Below, one piece after another: positions 8,786 to 17,196 of a DNA stretch of 64,000 bases. The first letter of the stretch is position 1, and each line of letters starts with the position of its first letter. Both the position numbers and the translations under genes were made by a program. A model generated the notes under the pieces. That model made no database searches, had not been told where the DNA came from, and saw only the letters and a program-made list of their open reading frames with translations. The DNA is from Shimia_B sp038528385. Its GTDB lineage: Bacteria > Pseudomonadota > Alphaproteobacteria > Rhodobacterales > Rhodobacteraceae. The DNA lies in assembly GCA_038528385.1 (NCBI GenBank), contig JBCBET010000001.1, positions 682,001-746,000 of the forward strand, written 5' to 3'.

Positions 8786-10411
8786 TTACTCGGCGATCTT
8801 GTAGAGGTTCTTGGAGTACCAGTTCTGCTCCACGTTGTTCACCGGCCAGTTCCCCACATCGCTGTCGAGCATGTAGACGCCCGCGTAGTGGTAGACCGGG
8901 ATCACCGGCATCTCCTCGGCGAGGATCCGCTCCACCTCGGCATAGAGCGCGCCGGGGTTCTCGGCCGTCCGCGCCTCGCGCATGAGCGCGTCCACGCGGG
9001 GGTTGGAGAATTTCCCGTCGTTGTAGCCCGAGGGCGAGGTGACGAGATCGAGGAAGGTGGAGGCCTCGTTGTAGTCCCCGCACCAGGCGCCGCGGGCGAG
9101 CTCGAAGTTCTGGTTGCCGCGCTCCTCCAGGAAGACCTGCCATTCCATGTTGCCGAGCTCGGTTTCCACGCCGAGCTTCTGCTTCCACATCTGGGACATG
9201 GCCACGGCGATCTTCCGATGCGCCTCCGACGTGTTGTAGATCATGTCGAACGCGAGCGGATTGTCGGGGCCAAAGCCCGCCTCGGCGAGGAGCTCCCGCG
9301 CCATGGCGTCCTTCTCGGCCTGCGTCATGCCCGCGAAGTCCGGCAGCGGCGGCTCGAATTCGGCCACGGAGACGGGAGTGAAGGTGTAGGCTTCCGTCTG
9401 CCCGCCGGCGAGGACGTTTTCCACGATCACCGTGCGGTCCACGGCGAGCGCCAGCGCCTTGCGCACGCGGGGGTCCTTGAAGGCCTCCGGCCCATCCTCG
9501 GTGAGGTTGAAGGTGTAGTAATAGTTGCAGAGCCGGGGGAAGGAGATCGCCTCCTCCGGGAACTCCTCCTTGAGGCGCGGGAACTGGCCGGAGGGGACCT
9601 CCGTCCGGTCGAGCTCCCCGGCGAGGTAGCGCGTGAGGGCCACGTTCTCGTCATTGATGACGAGGGCCACGACCCGCTCGAGCACGGTGTTGTCGTCGTC
9701 CCAGTACATCGCGTTGCGCTCGCGGACGGAGCGCTCCGCGGGGCTGTGCTCGGTCAGGACATAGGCGCCGTTCGACACGATGTTTTCGGGACGCGTCCAC
9801 TCCGCGCCATGCTCCTCGATCGTCCAGCGCGGCGCGGGAAAGAGCGTGGCATGGGTCGTCATCTGCGCGAAGTAGGGCAGCGGCGCAGACAGCGTGACCT
9901 CGAGCGTGAGATCATCGAGCGCGCGCACGCCCAGCGTGTCCGGCGCGGCCTCGCCCGCGATGATGGCGCCGGCATTCTCGATGGCGGTGATCTCCATGTA
10001 CCAGGCATAGGGCGAGGCGAGCGCGGGATCGACGGCGCGCTGCCAGCCATAGACGAAATCGTCCGCCGTCATGCGGGTCCCGTCGGACCAGCGGGCATCG
10101 TCGCGCAGCGTGAAGGTGTAGACGGTGTTGTCCTCGTTGGTGGTAAAGCCCGTGGCCACCCCCGGCACGAGGTTACCGTCGGCGTCCTGATTCATCAGCC
10201 CCTCGAAGAGATCGCGCACGATCTCGGAGCCGGAGACGTCCTCCACGATCTGGGGATCGACGGAGGAATGCTCGTCGAGCACGCGGTAGGTGAAGGTCTG
10301 GTCGTCGGCGAGCGTCACTCCCGCGGGGACGTTGCCCATGGCAAAGAGCGGCGTGGCCAGGAGGGTCGTTGCGAGCAACCCTGAGATGAGCGGTTTGCGG
10401 ACCGGTGTCAT
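8786..10411 (-). CDS. Peptide-type ABC transporter substrate-binding protein (SBP family 5)
   Basis: A 541-aa periplasmic binding protein of cluster C/SBP_bac_5. It has a Sec-type signal peptide (KPLISGLLATTLLATPLFA) and family-typical segments such as ARWSDGTRMTADDFVYGWQRA and FKDPRVRKALALAVDR. Overall it resembles OppA/MppA-like proteins, which bind oligopeptides or murein tripeptide; the ligand cannot be read from sequence. GGGAGAG just upstream fixes the ATG at 10411; a longer upstream frame is rejected. Its neighbour, a choline-sulfatase-like gene, raises the possibility of a sulfated or cationic ligand. Confidence 0.88.
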   Translation of the reverse strand: MTPVRKPLISGLLATTLLATPLFAMGNVPAGVTLADDQTFTYRVLDEHSSVDPQIVEDVSGSEIVRDLFEGLMNQDADGNLVPGVATGFTTNEDNTVYTFTLRDDARWSDGTRMTADDFVYGWQRAVDPALASPYAWYMEITAIENAGAIIAGEAAPDTLGVRALDDLTLEVTLSAPLPYFAQMTTHATLFPAPRWTIEEHGAEWTRPENIVSNGAYVLTEHSPAERSVRERNAMYWDDDNTVLERVVALVINDENVALTRYLAGELDRTEVPSGQFPRLKEEFPEEAISFPRLCNYYYTFNLTEDGPEAFKDPRVRKALALAVDRTVIVENVLAGGQTEAYTFTPVSVAEFEPPLPDFAGMTQAEKDAMARELLAEAGFGPDNPLAFDMIYNTSEAHRKIAVAMSQMWKQKLGVETELGNMEWQVFLEERGNQNFELARGAWCGDYNEASTFLDLVTSPSGYNDGKFSNPRVDALMREARTAENPGALYAEVERILAEEMPVIPVYHYAGVYMLDSDVGNWPVNNVEQNWYSKNLYKIAE

Positions 10412-10573
10412 GTGAACTCTCCCTATCAGTTCAGGCGTGGTCCCCAGCGTAGTGGCAAGCCGCCCGCGAGTGAAAGGGAATTCCCGCCCGCGCCGCGCCT
10501 CACGGCGGGTCAACGGCGCGTTTCTGCGCAGCGCTGCTCGCCTTTAGGCTGCATCGGGGGGCGGGCGTCGCGC

Positions 10574-12091
10574 CTAGCGCTCCAGCGGGGGAAAGCGCGC
10601 GCGGGCCGCCGACAGGACCCAGTCGCGGTGATTGCGGACATATTCGTTCGACGCGTCACGGGGCGGATTGTAGTCCCAGGCATTGTCGCCGGTCGTGTCC
10701 ATCATCGCGTGGAGCCTGCGGCGCGTCCGCTGGCTCTCGATGATCTGCGCCGTCAGCGCCGCGCTGTCCCAACGCCGGGCGACCTCGTCGGCAAAGCCCC
10801 GCGCGGCCTCTCCATAGGCCGGGTCCCCGGCCACGTTGCGCAGCTCATGAGGATCGGCCTCCAGATCGTAGAGGATCGGCGGGTCGAGGTCGCAGTGGAT
10901 GTATTTGAGCGCCCCGCGCCGGATCATGAAGACCGGCGCGCCCGCGCATTCGGCGCAGTATTCCCCGATGACCTCGCCCTCCTGCGGCTCCCCCCGCGCG
11001 GCGGGCAGGAGCGAGCGGCCCGCGACGGGCTGCGCGTAGAGGCTTTCGTCGCCGCCCGCGATGTCGGTGAGCGTGGGCAGGAGGTCGATGAGCGAGCACA
11101 GCGTGTCGCTCGTGCCCTCTGCAACTCCAGGCCCGGCCATGATGAGCGGCACGCGCGCGGCATGCTCGAGAAAGCTCATCTTGAACCACATCCCCCGCTC
11201 GCCCAGCATGTCGCCGTGATCGGAGGTGACGATGAAGACGGTGTTGTCGGTCTCCCCCATGGCTTCGATCTGCGCCGCGATGGCGCCCACCTTGCTGTCG
11301 AAATAGCTCACATTGGCGAGATAGGCGCGCCGCGCGCGGCGCGTCTCCTCTCGGGTGAGCGGATCGGTGGAGGCCTCCACCCCGGCGGCCACGCGGCGCG
11401 AGAACGGGTCGAGCCGGTCCGGCTGCATCTCCGTCTCCGGCATGGGGATGTCGGCGTCCGCGTAGAGGTCCCAGAACGGTTCGAGCGCGATGTAAGGATC
11501 GTGGGGGTGAAAGAGGCTGAGGACGAGGCAGAAGGGCTGCCCCTGCCCCACCGCCTTGTCGCGCGCGCGCTCCATGAGCCAGCGGCGGGCCGCGAAATCG
11601 GCCTCCTCGTCGTAATCGGCCTGGTCCGTCGCCACAGCGCTGCCCGCCTCCGCGACGGTGCGCATGTTGTGATACCAGGTGTCGATGCGGTCCTCGTTCC
11701 GCGTCCAGTCCGGCGTCCAGGCGAAATCCGAAGGGTAGTAGTCGGTGGTCACGCGGTCGGTGAAGCCGTGCTTCTGGTCGGGGCCCACGAAGTGCATCTT
11801 GCCCGACAGGCACGTGCGGTAACCAAGCGCGCCCAGGTAATGCGCGAAGGTGGGGATCGCGGCCGGGAATTCGGCGGCGTTGTCCCAGGCGGCGATGTCG
11901 GTGACGTGTTGGCCGGTCATGAACGCGGCGCGGGAGGGCACGCAGAGCGGCGAGTTGCAATAGGCGCGGTCGAAACGGGTGCCCCGGGCGGCGAGCGCGT
12001 CCATGTGCGGGGTGATCGCCGGGCCGCCATAGGTCGCCATGAATTGCGGCGCGAGCTGGTCGGCCATGATGAGGACGATGTTGGGCGCCAT
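10574..12091 (-). CDS. betC: Choline-sulfatase-like type I sulfatase
   Basis: A 505-aa cytoplasmic sulfatase with the formylglycine motif CVPSR (NSPLCVPSRAAFMTGQ, near residue 54) whose Cys is converted to formylglycine. Metal ligands are in NIVLIMADQ at the N-terminus and TSDHGDMLGERG near residue 285. The C-terminal segment WDYNPPRDASNEYVRNH matches the choline-sulfatase-specific C-terminal domain, so hydrolysis of choline-O-sulfate to choline and sulfate is likely. GGAGAGAG precedes the ATG at 12091; a longer form from 12106 lacks a ribosome site. Unlike classical bet operons, no betI, betA or betB is adjacent; the gene sits within an ABC importer cluster. Confidence 0.82.
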   Translation of the reverse strand: MAPNIVLIMADQLAPQFMATYGGPAITPHMDALAARGTRFDRAYCNSPLCVPSRAAFMTGQHVTDIAAWDNAAEFPAAIPTFAHYLGALGYRTCLSGKMHFVGPDQKHGFTDRVTTDYYPSDFAWTPDWTRNEDRIDTWYHNMRTVAEAGSAVATDQADYDEEADFAARRWLMERARDKAVGQGQPFCLVLSLFHPHDPYIALEPFWDLYADADIPMPETEMQPDRLDPFSRRVAAGVEASTDPLTREETRRARRAYLANVSYFDSKVGAIAAQIEAMGETDNTVFIVTSDHGDMLGERGMWFKMSFLEHAARVPLIMAGPGVAEGTSDTLCSLIDLLPTLTDIAGGDESLYAQPVAGRSLLPAARGEPQEGEVIGEYCAECAGAPVFMIRRGALKYIHCDLDPPILYDLEADPHELRNVAGDPAYGEAARGFADEVARRWDSAALTAQIIESQRTRRRLHAMMDTTGDNAWDYNPPRDASNEYVRNHRDWVLSAARARFPPLER

Positions 12092-12192
12092 GTCAGCTCT
12101 CTCCATGCGGCGCCTGCCCCGCCACGGGGGAGCGCCCGGCCATGCCCCCGGACCGCTGGCGCCGCGGCACGCCCCTGTCCGCCCCGAGCCGA

Positions 12193-12230
12193 AGGCGTTT
12201 GCAAACGCCTAAGCGGCTTCGAAGCCGCTT
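12193..12230. repeat. Two abutting perfect palindromes
   Basis: AGGCGTTTGCAAACGCCT (12193-12210) and AAGCGGCTTCGAAGCCGCTT (12211-12230) are perfect palindromes placed end to end, 17 bp after the stop of the dual ATPase gene and about 100 bp before the sulfatase start. They may form two hairpins in RNA or a cruciform in DNA. The same two-palindrome design occurs at 29418-29463 with a different sequence. Confidence 0.75.
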
Positions 12231-12246
12231 CTGCCCGGACGGAGCC

Positions 12247-13932
12247 TCAGGTCCGTTCGATGGAGGCGGCGATGCGCTCGGCCTCCTCGGGCGAGAGGCG
12301 CGGCGGGTGCCAGTCGCGGCCCGGCGCGGCCTCGAGGAGCTTTTTCGTGTAGGGGTGTTTGGGGTTGTTGAAGACCTCCTCGGCGGGGCCCATTTCCACC
12401 ATCACGCCTTTCTCCATAACCGTAATGTAATCAGAGATTTGCGCGGCGACGCGCAGGTCATGGGTGATGAAGATGATCGCCATGCGGAATTCTTCCTGCA
12501 GGTCGTTCATCAGGCGCAGCACCTGTTTTTGCACGGACAGGTCGAGCGCGGAGACGGATTCGTCCGCGATGATCACCTCCGGCCCCATGGCCAGCGCGCG
12601 GGCGATGCCGATCCGCTGCCGCTGACCGCCGGAGAAGTTGCGCGGCGTCCGTTTCAGCGCGGGCTCCCCCAGCCCCACCTTTTCGAGCAGGTCGACGGCG
12701 CGCTGCCGCGCCTCCTCGTTCGTGACGCCCTGGAGCTCGAGGCCCCGGGTGATCATGTAACCCACCGTCTGGCTCGGATTGAGCGAGCCATAGGGGTCCT
12801 GGAAGATCATCTGGATATTCTTGCGCGCCTGGACGAGCTCGTCGCCGGTCTTGCCGAGGAAATCCTCTTCGTTGATGATCACGGCTCCGTCCGTTGGCTC
12901 GGTCAGCCGGATGAGCGTCTTGGCGAGTGTCGACTTGCCGGAGCCCGATTCCCCCACCACGCCCAGCGTCTCTCCCGCGCGGAGCACGAAGCTCGCGTCG
13001 TTGAGCGCGTGCACCTGCTTGTCGCCGGACCCGTAGATCTTGTGCATGTTCTTCACTTCGACGAGGGGCGCGTCGTTGCGCCCGAGATCGGGCGTGCGTT
13101 CCGTCTCCAGCAGCGGCATCGCGTCCACGAGGAGCTGCGTGTAGGGCTTTTCGGGGTGCAGGAGGATCTGCTCCTTCATGCCCTCCTCGATCAGGCGGCC
13201 CCAGCACATGACCGCCACGCGGTCGGCCACGTCCGCCACCACGCCGAAATCGTGGGTGATGAAGATCGTGGCGTTGTCGTAGACGTCCTTGAGATCGTTG
13301 ATGAGCCGCAGAATCTCCGCCTGCGTGGTCACGTCTAGCGCGGTCGTGGGCTCGTCGGCGATGAGGATGTCGGGCTTGCAGGCGAGCGCCATGGCGATCA
13401 CGATCCGCTGGCACTGCCCGCCGGAGACCTGGTGCGGGTAGCTGTCGTAGATGCGCGGCGGCGTGGGCAGCTTCATCTGCTCCAGCAGCTTCAGCGTCTC
13501 TTTCTTGCGGTCCTCGGCCTTGATCTCCGGGCGGTGAAGTTCAAAGACTTCCTCCACTTGCGCGCCGATCTTGATCGAGGGGTTCAGCGCGGCCATAGGC
13601 TCCTGGTAGATCATGGAGATGCGCGCGCCGCGGATATCGTTGAGCTCCTTGTCGGGCATGCGCAGCATGTCCATCCCGTCGAAGATCACATCCCCCTGGG
13701 AAATCGTGAGCCGCCCCGGCACGTCGTTCATGATCGCCGACGTCATCACCGACTTGCCGGAGCCCGACTCGCCCACGATGCACAGGATCTCGCCGCGGTG
13801 GAGCGTGAGCGATACGTCGTTGACCGCGTATTTCCGGTCCGAGCCCTTGGGCAGCTCGATCGAGAGGTTCTTGATCTCGAGGATCGGTTTTTGCGCGGGC
13901 GTCTCTGCCTGATCGGTGGCGGTCTCGGTCAT
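12247..13932 (-). CDS. Second dual ATP-binding protein of a peptide-type ABC transporter
   Basis: A 561-aa protein with two Opp/Dpp-class ATPase domains. Domain 1 has GESGSGKS near residue 54, an unusual signature VSGGQCQR, and LIADEPTTALD; domain 2 has GESGSGKS near residue 335, FSGGQRQR and IIADESVSALD. It is the promoter-proximal gene of the cluster running through the sulfatase, binding protein, two permeases and a first dual ATPase at the far end. Because one fused ATPase per importer is enough, this second one may serve another permease pair, or the cluster may be a merger of two systems. Confidence 0.9.
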   Translation of the reverse strand: MTETATDQAETPAQKPILEIKNLSIELPKGSDRKYAVNDVSLTLHRGEILCIVGESGSGKSVMTSAIMNDVPGRLTISQGDVIFDGMDMLRMPDKELNDIRGARISMIYQEPMAALNPSIKIGAQVEEVFELHRPEIKAEDRKKETLKLLEQMKLPTPPRIYDSYPHQVSGGQCQRIVIAMALACKPDILIADEPTTALDVTTQAEILRLINDLKDVYDNATIFITHDFGVVADVADRVAVMCWGRLIEEGMKEQILLHPEKPYTQLLVDAMPLLETERTPDLGRNDAPLVEVKNMHKIYGSGDKQVHALNDASFVLRAGETLGVVGESGSGKSTLAKTLIRLTEPTDGAVIINEEDFLGKTGDELVQARKNIQMIFQDPYGSLNPSQTVGYMITRGLELQGVTNEEARQRAVDLLEKVGLGEPALKRTPRNFSGGQRQRIGIARALAMGPEVIIADESVSALDLSVQKQVLRLMNDLQEEFRMAIIFITHDLRVAAQISDYITVMEKGVMVEMGPAEEVFNNPKHPYTKKLLEAAPGRDWHPPRLSPEEAERIAASIERT

Positions 13933-14153
13933 GCTGTGTCCCTTGGATAAGATTTCGGCAAGCGAAACAGGTTAGCCCCCATTTGGCAAGTTTCGTGCCC
14001 GCCATGTCCTGGGACGTTTTCCGGCGCGGGGGCTGTTGACGAGGGCCCCGCATGCCCCACTTACTGCCCTACTTTGGAACGGGACGACATGACGCAGGCG
14101 CATTTTGGTCTTTTTGCTTTTGAGAAGCTTGGGGGCCGGGTGGCCACGCCGAC
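13933..14153. promoter_or_regulatory. Divergent intergenic region, ABC importer versus mrp operon
   Basis: This 221-bp gap separates the minus-strand ATPase gene and the plus-strand mrpA gene and must hold both promoters. A plausible plus-strand -35 is TTGACG at 14036, with a weak -10-like ACTTAC after a 17-bp spacer. No recognisable operator was seen. Confidence 0.3.
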
Positions 14154-16418
14154 ATGAGCGCGACCGCTGATCCTCCTCGAAAATCCGTGGTCGGCCTCCT
14201 GCCCGTGGCGCTCGCGGCGGGCCTTTTCACGTGGTTCTGCACGTTCCTGCCGGCCGTGGCCGCGGGGGAGGTCGTGCGGCTCGCCTGGGACTGGGTGCCG
14301 TCCATGGGCATCGCGCTCAGCTTCGTCTTCGACGGGCTCTCGCTCACCTTCGCGCTCCTCATCAGCGGGATCGGCGTCGGGGTCTTCCTCTTCTCCTACA
14401 CCTACCTGGCGAGCTACGCGCATTTCGGCCGCTTCATGTGGTTCCTATCGGCCTTCATGCTGGCGATGCTCGGCCTCGTTCTCGCCGACAACCTGATCGC
14501 GCTCTTCGTGTTCTGGGAGCTGACGACGATCACCTCCTACCTGCTGATCGGCTTCGGCCACGAGACGAAGAACGGCCGCCGTTCGGCGCTGCAGGCGCTC
14601 TTCGTCACCGGCGCGGGCGCCCTGGCGCTGCTCGCGGGCTTCATCCTCATGGGGCTGGAGGCGGGGACGTTCGAGATCTCCGAGATCCTCGCGCAGGATG
14701 CCCTGCGGGGGAGCAGCCTCTACATCCCGATCCTCATTCTCGTGCTGGCCGGCGCCTTCACGAAATCCGCGCAGTTCCCGTTTCACTTCTGGCTCCCCAA
14801 CGCCATGGCCGCGCCCACGCCGGTCTCCGCGTTCCTCCATTCCGCGACCATGGTGAAGGGCGGGGTCTACCTCCTGGCGCGGCTCTATCCGGGCCTCTCG
14901 GGGACGGAGGCGTGGATCTGGTCGCTGACCATCGCGGGGGGCTTCACGGCGGTCTTCGCCTCGGTCCTCGCGGTCAAGCAGACCGACCTCAAGCAGACGC
15001 TGGCCTATACCACGCTCATGGCGCTCGGCACGCTGACGCTCATCCTCGGGCAGTCGGGCGGCTACGCGATGACGGCCTTCGTGACGTTCCTGATCACCCA
15101 TTCGCTTTACAAGGCGTCGCTCTTTCTCATGATCGGCTGCGTGGATTACGGCACCGGCACGCGGGACGCCGATGTCCTGGGCGGGCTCGGGCGGCTGATG
15201 CCCGTGACCGCCGCGGCCGCGGGGCTTGCGGCGCTCTCCATGGCGGGGCTGCCGCCCTTCGTGGGCTTCATCGCCAAGGAACTTGCCTATGCCGGCGCGC
15301 TGGAAGTGCCCTCCTCCACGCTCCTGGTGGCCGGAGCCTCGCTGGCGGCCAACGCGCTCATGTTCGCCGTGGCGGGCATCGTGGCCTTCAAACCCTTCTG
15401 GCGCGCCGCCGCGGGCATGGAGACACCGCGCACCCCCCGGGAGGCGCCCTGGACGATGCTCCTCGGCCCGCTCGTGCTGGCCGCGCTCGGGCTCGTCTTC
15501 GGCCTCGCGCCCGGCCTCTTGCAGGGCACGCTCATCGATTCCACCGTGGCGGGCCTCATGGCCGCGGCGGCCGACCCCAAGGAGCTCAAGCTCTGGGCCG
15601 GGGTGAACGTGCCGCTTTTGCTGTCGCTGGCCACGTTCGCCATCGGTTTCGTGCTCTACGCCGGGCACCAGCCGTTTCGCCGCGCGCTCAATGCCATGGC
15701 GCCCGCCCTGCCGAACTTCGACAGCATGTGGGACAAGTTCCTCGACAGTCTGAAGGGCTTTGCCGCCTGGCAGACGCGAATCATCCAGCCGGGCGTGCTG
15801 CGCCTTTACGTCTTTGCCACCTTCACCACGGTTCTCCTGGCCATCAGCGGGACGATGATCGCGAAGGGCGCGGTCCCCGCCCTGCCCGACCTCTCGGACG
15901 TGACGTGGAAGAACTGGGCCCTCGTGGCGCTTCTCATCGTGGGCGCGGTGCTCACCTGCGTGACCCGCTCGCGGATCACGGCCATGGCCGCGCTCGGCGT
16001 GGTGGGCATCGGCGTGGCCATCATCTTCATCACCTTTTCGGCACCCGACGTGGCCATCACTCAGCTTCTGGTAGAGACGCTCGTGATCGTGCTCGTGGCC
16101 GTGGCGCTCCTGCGGCTGCCCACGCTGCGCCTCGACGGAGAGGAAGGCTGGCGGCCACTCGACGCCGCGCTCGCCGCGGCGCTCGGCCTCACGGTGACGC
16201 TTGTCCTGCTCGCGGTGCTCGAGACGCCCATCGACCTGCGCCTCACGGCGTATTTCGAGGCCACGAGCTGGCCCGAGGCCTTCGGGCGCAACATCGTCAA
16301 CGTCATCCTCGTGGATTTCCGCGCGCTCGACACCTTCGGTGAGATCGCCGTGGTCGTGATCGCGGCCCTCTCCGCCTACGCCCTCCTGCGCACCACGAGC
16401 GAGAGGAAAGACACGTGA
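14154..16418 (+). CDS. mrpA: Mrp-type Na+/H+ antiporter subunit A
   Basis: A 754-aa polytopic membrane protein. Residues about 60-480 form the complex-I NuoL-like core (FWELTTITSYLLIGFGHETKNGR, FPFHFWLPNAMAAPTPVSAF), with the conserved Glu of the ELTT helix and Lys residues of the TM7 region. The C-terminal part holds the DUF4040/MbhD-like segment (FITFSAPDVAITQLLVET) and an MbhE-like end (FGEIAVVVIAALSAYALLR). MrpB is encoded separately, so this is the seven-subunit type. The ATG at 14154 has only a weak GGGTGG ribosome site. The Mrp complex exchanges cytoplasmic Na+ for H+ and supports growth in salt and at alkaline pH. Confidence 0.93.
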   Translation: MSATADPPRKSVVGLLPVALAAGLFTWFCTFLPAVAAGEVVRLAWDWVPSMGIALSFVFDGLSLTFALLISGIGVGVFLFSYTYLASYAHFGRFMWFLSAFMLAMLGLVLADNLIALFVFWELTTITSYLLIGFGHETKNGRRSALQALFVTGAGALALLAGFILMGLEAGTFEISEILAQDALRGSSLYIPILILVLAGAFTKSAQFPFHFWLPNAMAAPTPVSAFLHSATMVKGGVYLLARLYPGLSGTEAWIWSLTIAGGFTAVFASVLAVKQTDLKQTLAYTTLMALGTLTLILGQSGGYAMTAFVTFLITHSLYKASLFLMIGCVDYGTGTRDADVLGGLGRLMPVTAAAAGLAALSMAGLPPFVGFIAKELAYAGALEVPSSTLLVAGASLAANALMFAVAGIVAFKPFWRAAAGMETPRTPREAPWTMLLGPLVLAALGLVFGLAPGLLQGTLIDSTVAGLMAAAADPKELKLWAGVNVPLLLSLATFAIGFVLYAGHQPFRRALNAMAPALPNFDSMWDKFLDSLKGFAAWQTRIIQPGVLRLYVFATFTTVLLAISGTMIAKGAVPALPDLSDVTWKNWALVALLIVGAVLTCVTRSRITAMAALGVVGIGVAIIFITFSAPDVAITQLLVETLVIVLVAVALLRLPTLRLDGEEGWRPLDAALAAALGLTVTLVLLAVLETPIDLRLTAYFEATSWPEAFGRNIVNVILVDFRALDTFGEIAVVVIAALSAYALLRTTSERKDT

Positions 16419-16834
16419 AATCGATCATCCTCCGCGCGGGCACGCGCTATCTGGCGGGGCTCCTCCTGCTTTTCTCGGTCTACATGCTGCTCCGCGGGCA
16501 TAACGAGCCGGGCGGCGGCTTCATCGGGGGGCTCATCGGGTCCACGGGCTTCGTGCTCTATGCCATCGCCTGCGGCACGAAGGACGCGCGGAGCGCGCTG
16601 CGCCTGTCGCCGCAGAACATCGCCATGGCGGGCCTCGGCATCGCGCTCCTCGCCGGGCTCATGGCCGCGCTTTTCGGGGACGCGCTCTTTACCGGGCAGT
16701 GGCTCTTCATCGGGGATCGCGAGAGCGGCGATTACATCCCGCTCTCCTCGGTGCTCGTCTTCGACATCGGGGTCTACCTCGTCGTCTTCGGCTCCATCAT
16801 CGCCCTCGTCTTCGCCATGGAGGAGGAAATCTGA
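16415..16834 (+). CDS. mrpB: Mrp-type Na+/H+ antiporter subunit B
   Basis: A 139-aa membrane protein with four TM helices and the family signature RGHNEPGGGFIGGL near residues 28-41. It overlaps mrpA by four bases (GTGA/ATGA type). MrpB packs against the C-terminal half of MrpA in the antiporter complex. Length is normal for a separately encoded MnhB/MrpB. Confidence 0.92.
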   Translation: MKSIILRAGTRYLAGLLLLFSVYMLLRGHNEPGGGFIGGLIGSTGFVLYAIACGTKDARSALRLSPQNIAMAGLGIALLAGLMAALFGDALFTGQWLFIGDRESGDYIPLSSVLVFDIGVYLVVFGSIIALVFAMEEEI

Positions 16835-17196
16835 TGGAAGCGCTCATGGCCATCTCCATCGGCGTGCTCGTGGCCGCGGCGGCCTATCTGATGCTGTGCC
16901 GGCACGTGCTGCGGTTCATCTTCGGGCTCGTGCTCATTTCGAACGCGGCGAACCTGACGATCTTCACCGCGGGGCGGCTCACGGAAGGGCGCCCGCCGCT
17001 CATTTCCTATGGCGCTGACGTGCCGGTCGCGGGCGCCGCGAACGCCCTGCCCCAGGCGCTGGTGCTCACGGCCATCGTCATCGGCTTCGGCCTCTTCGCG
17101 TTCGCGCTGATCCTGATGTTTCGCGCCTACACGTCGCTCGGCACGCTCGACAGCGATCGCATGACGCTGGCCGAACCGCCCGAAGAGAAGTCATGA
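16834..17196 (+). CDS. mrpC: Mrp-type Na+/H+ antiporter subunit C
   Basis: A 120-aa NuoK-like subunit with three TM helices, including FIFGLVLISNAANLTIF and the conserved PLPQALVLTAIVIGFG-like segment (ALPQALVLTAIVIGFG). The ATG at 16834 shares its A with the mrpB TGA stop, after GGAGGAAAT, a strong ribosome site. Longer in-frame upstream codons are mrpB shadow. Confidence 0.92.
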   Translation: MEALMAISIGVLVAAAAYLMLCRHVLRFIFGLVLISNAANLTIFTAGRLTEGRPPLISYGADVPVAGAANALPQALVLTAIVIGFGLFAFALILMFRAYTSLGTLDSDRMTLAEPPEEKS

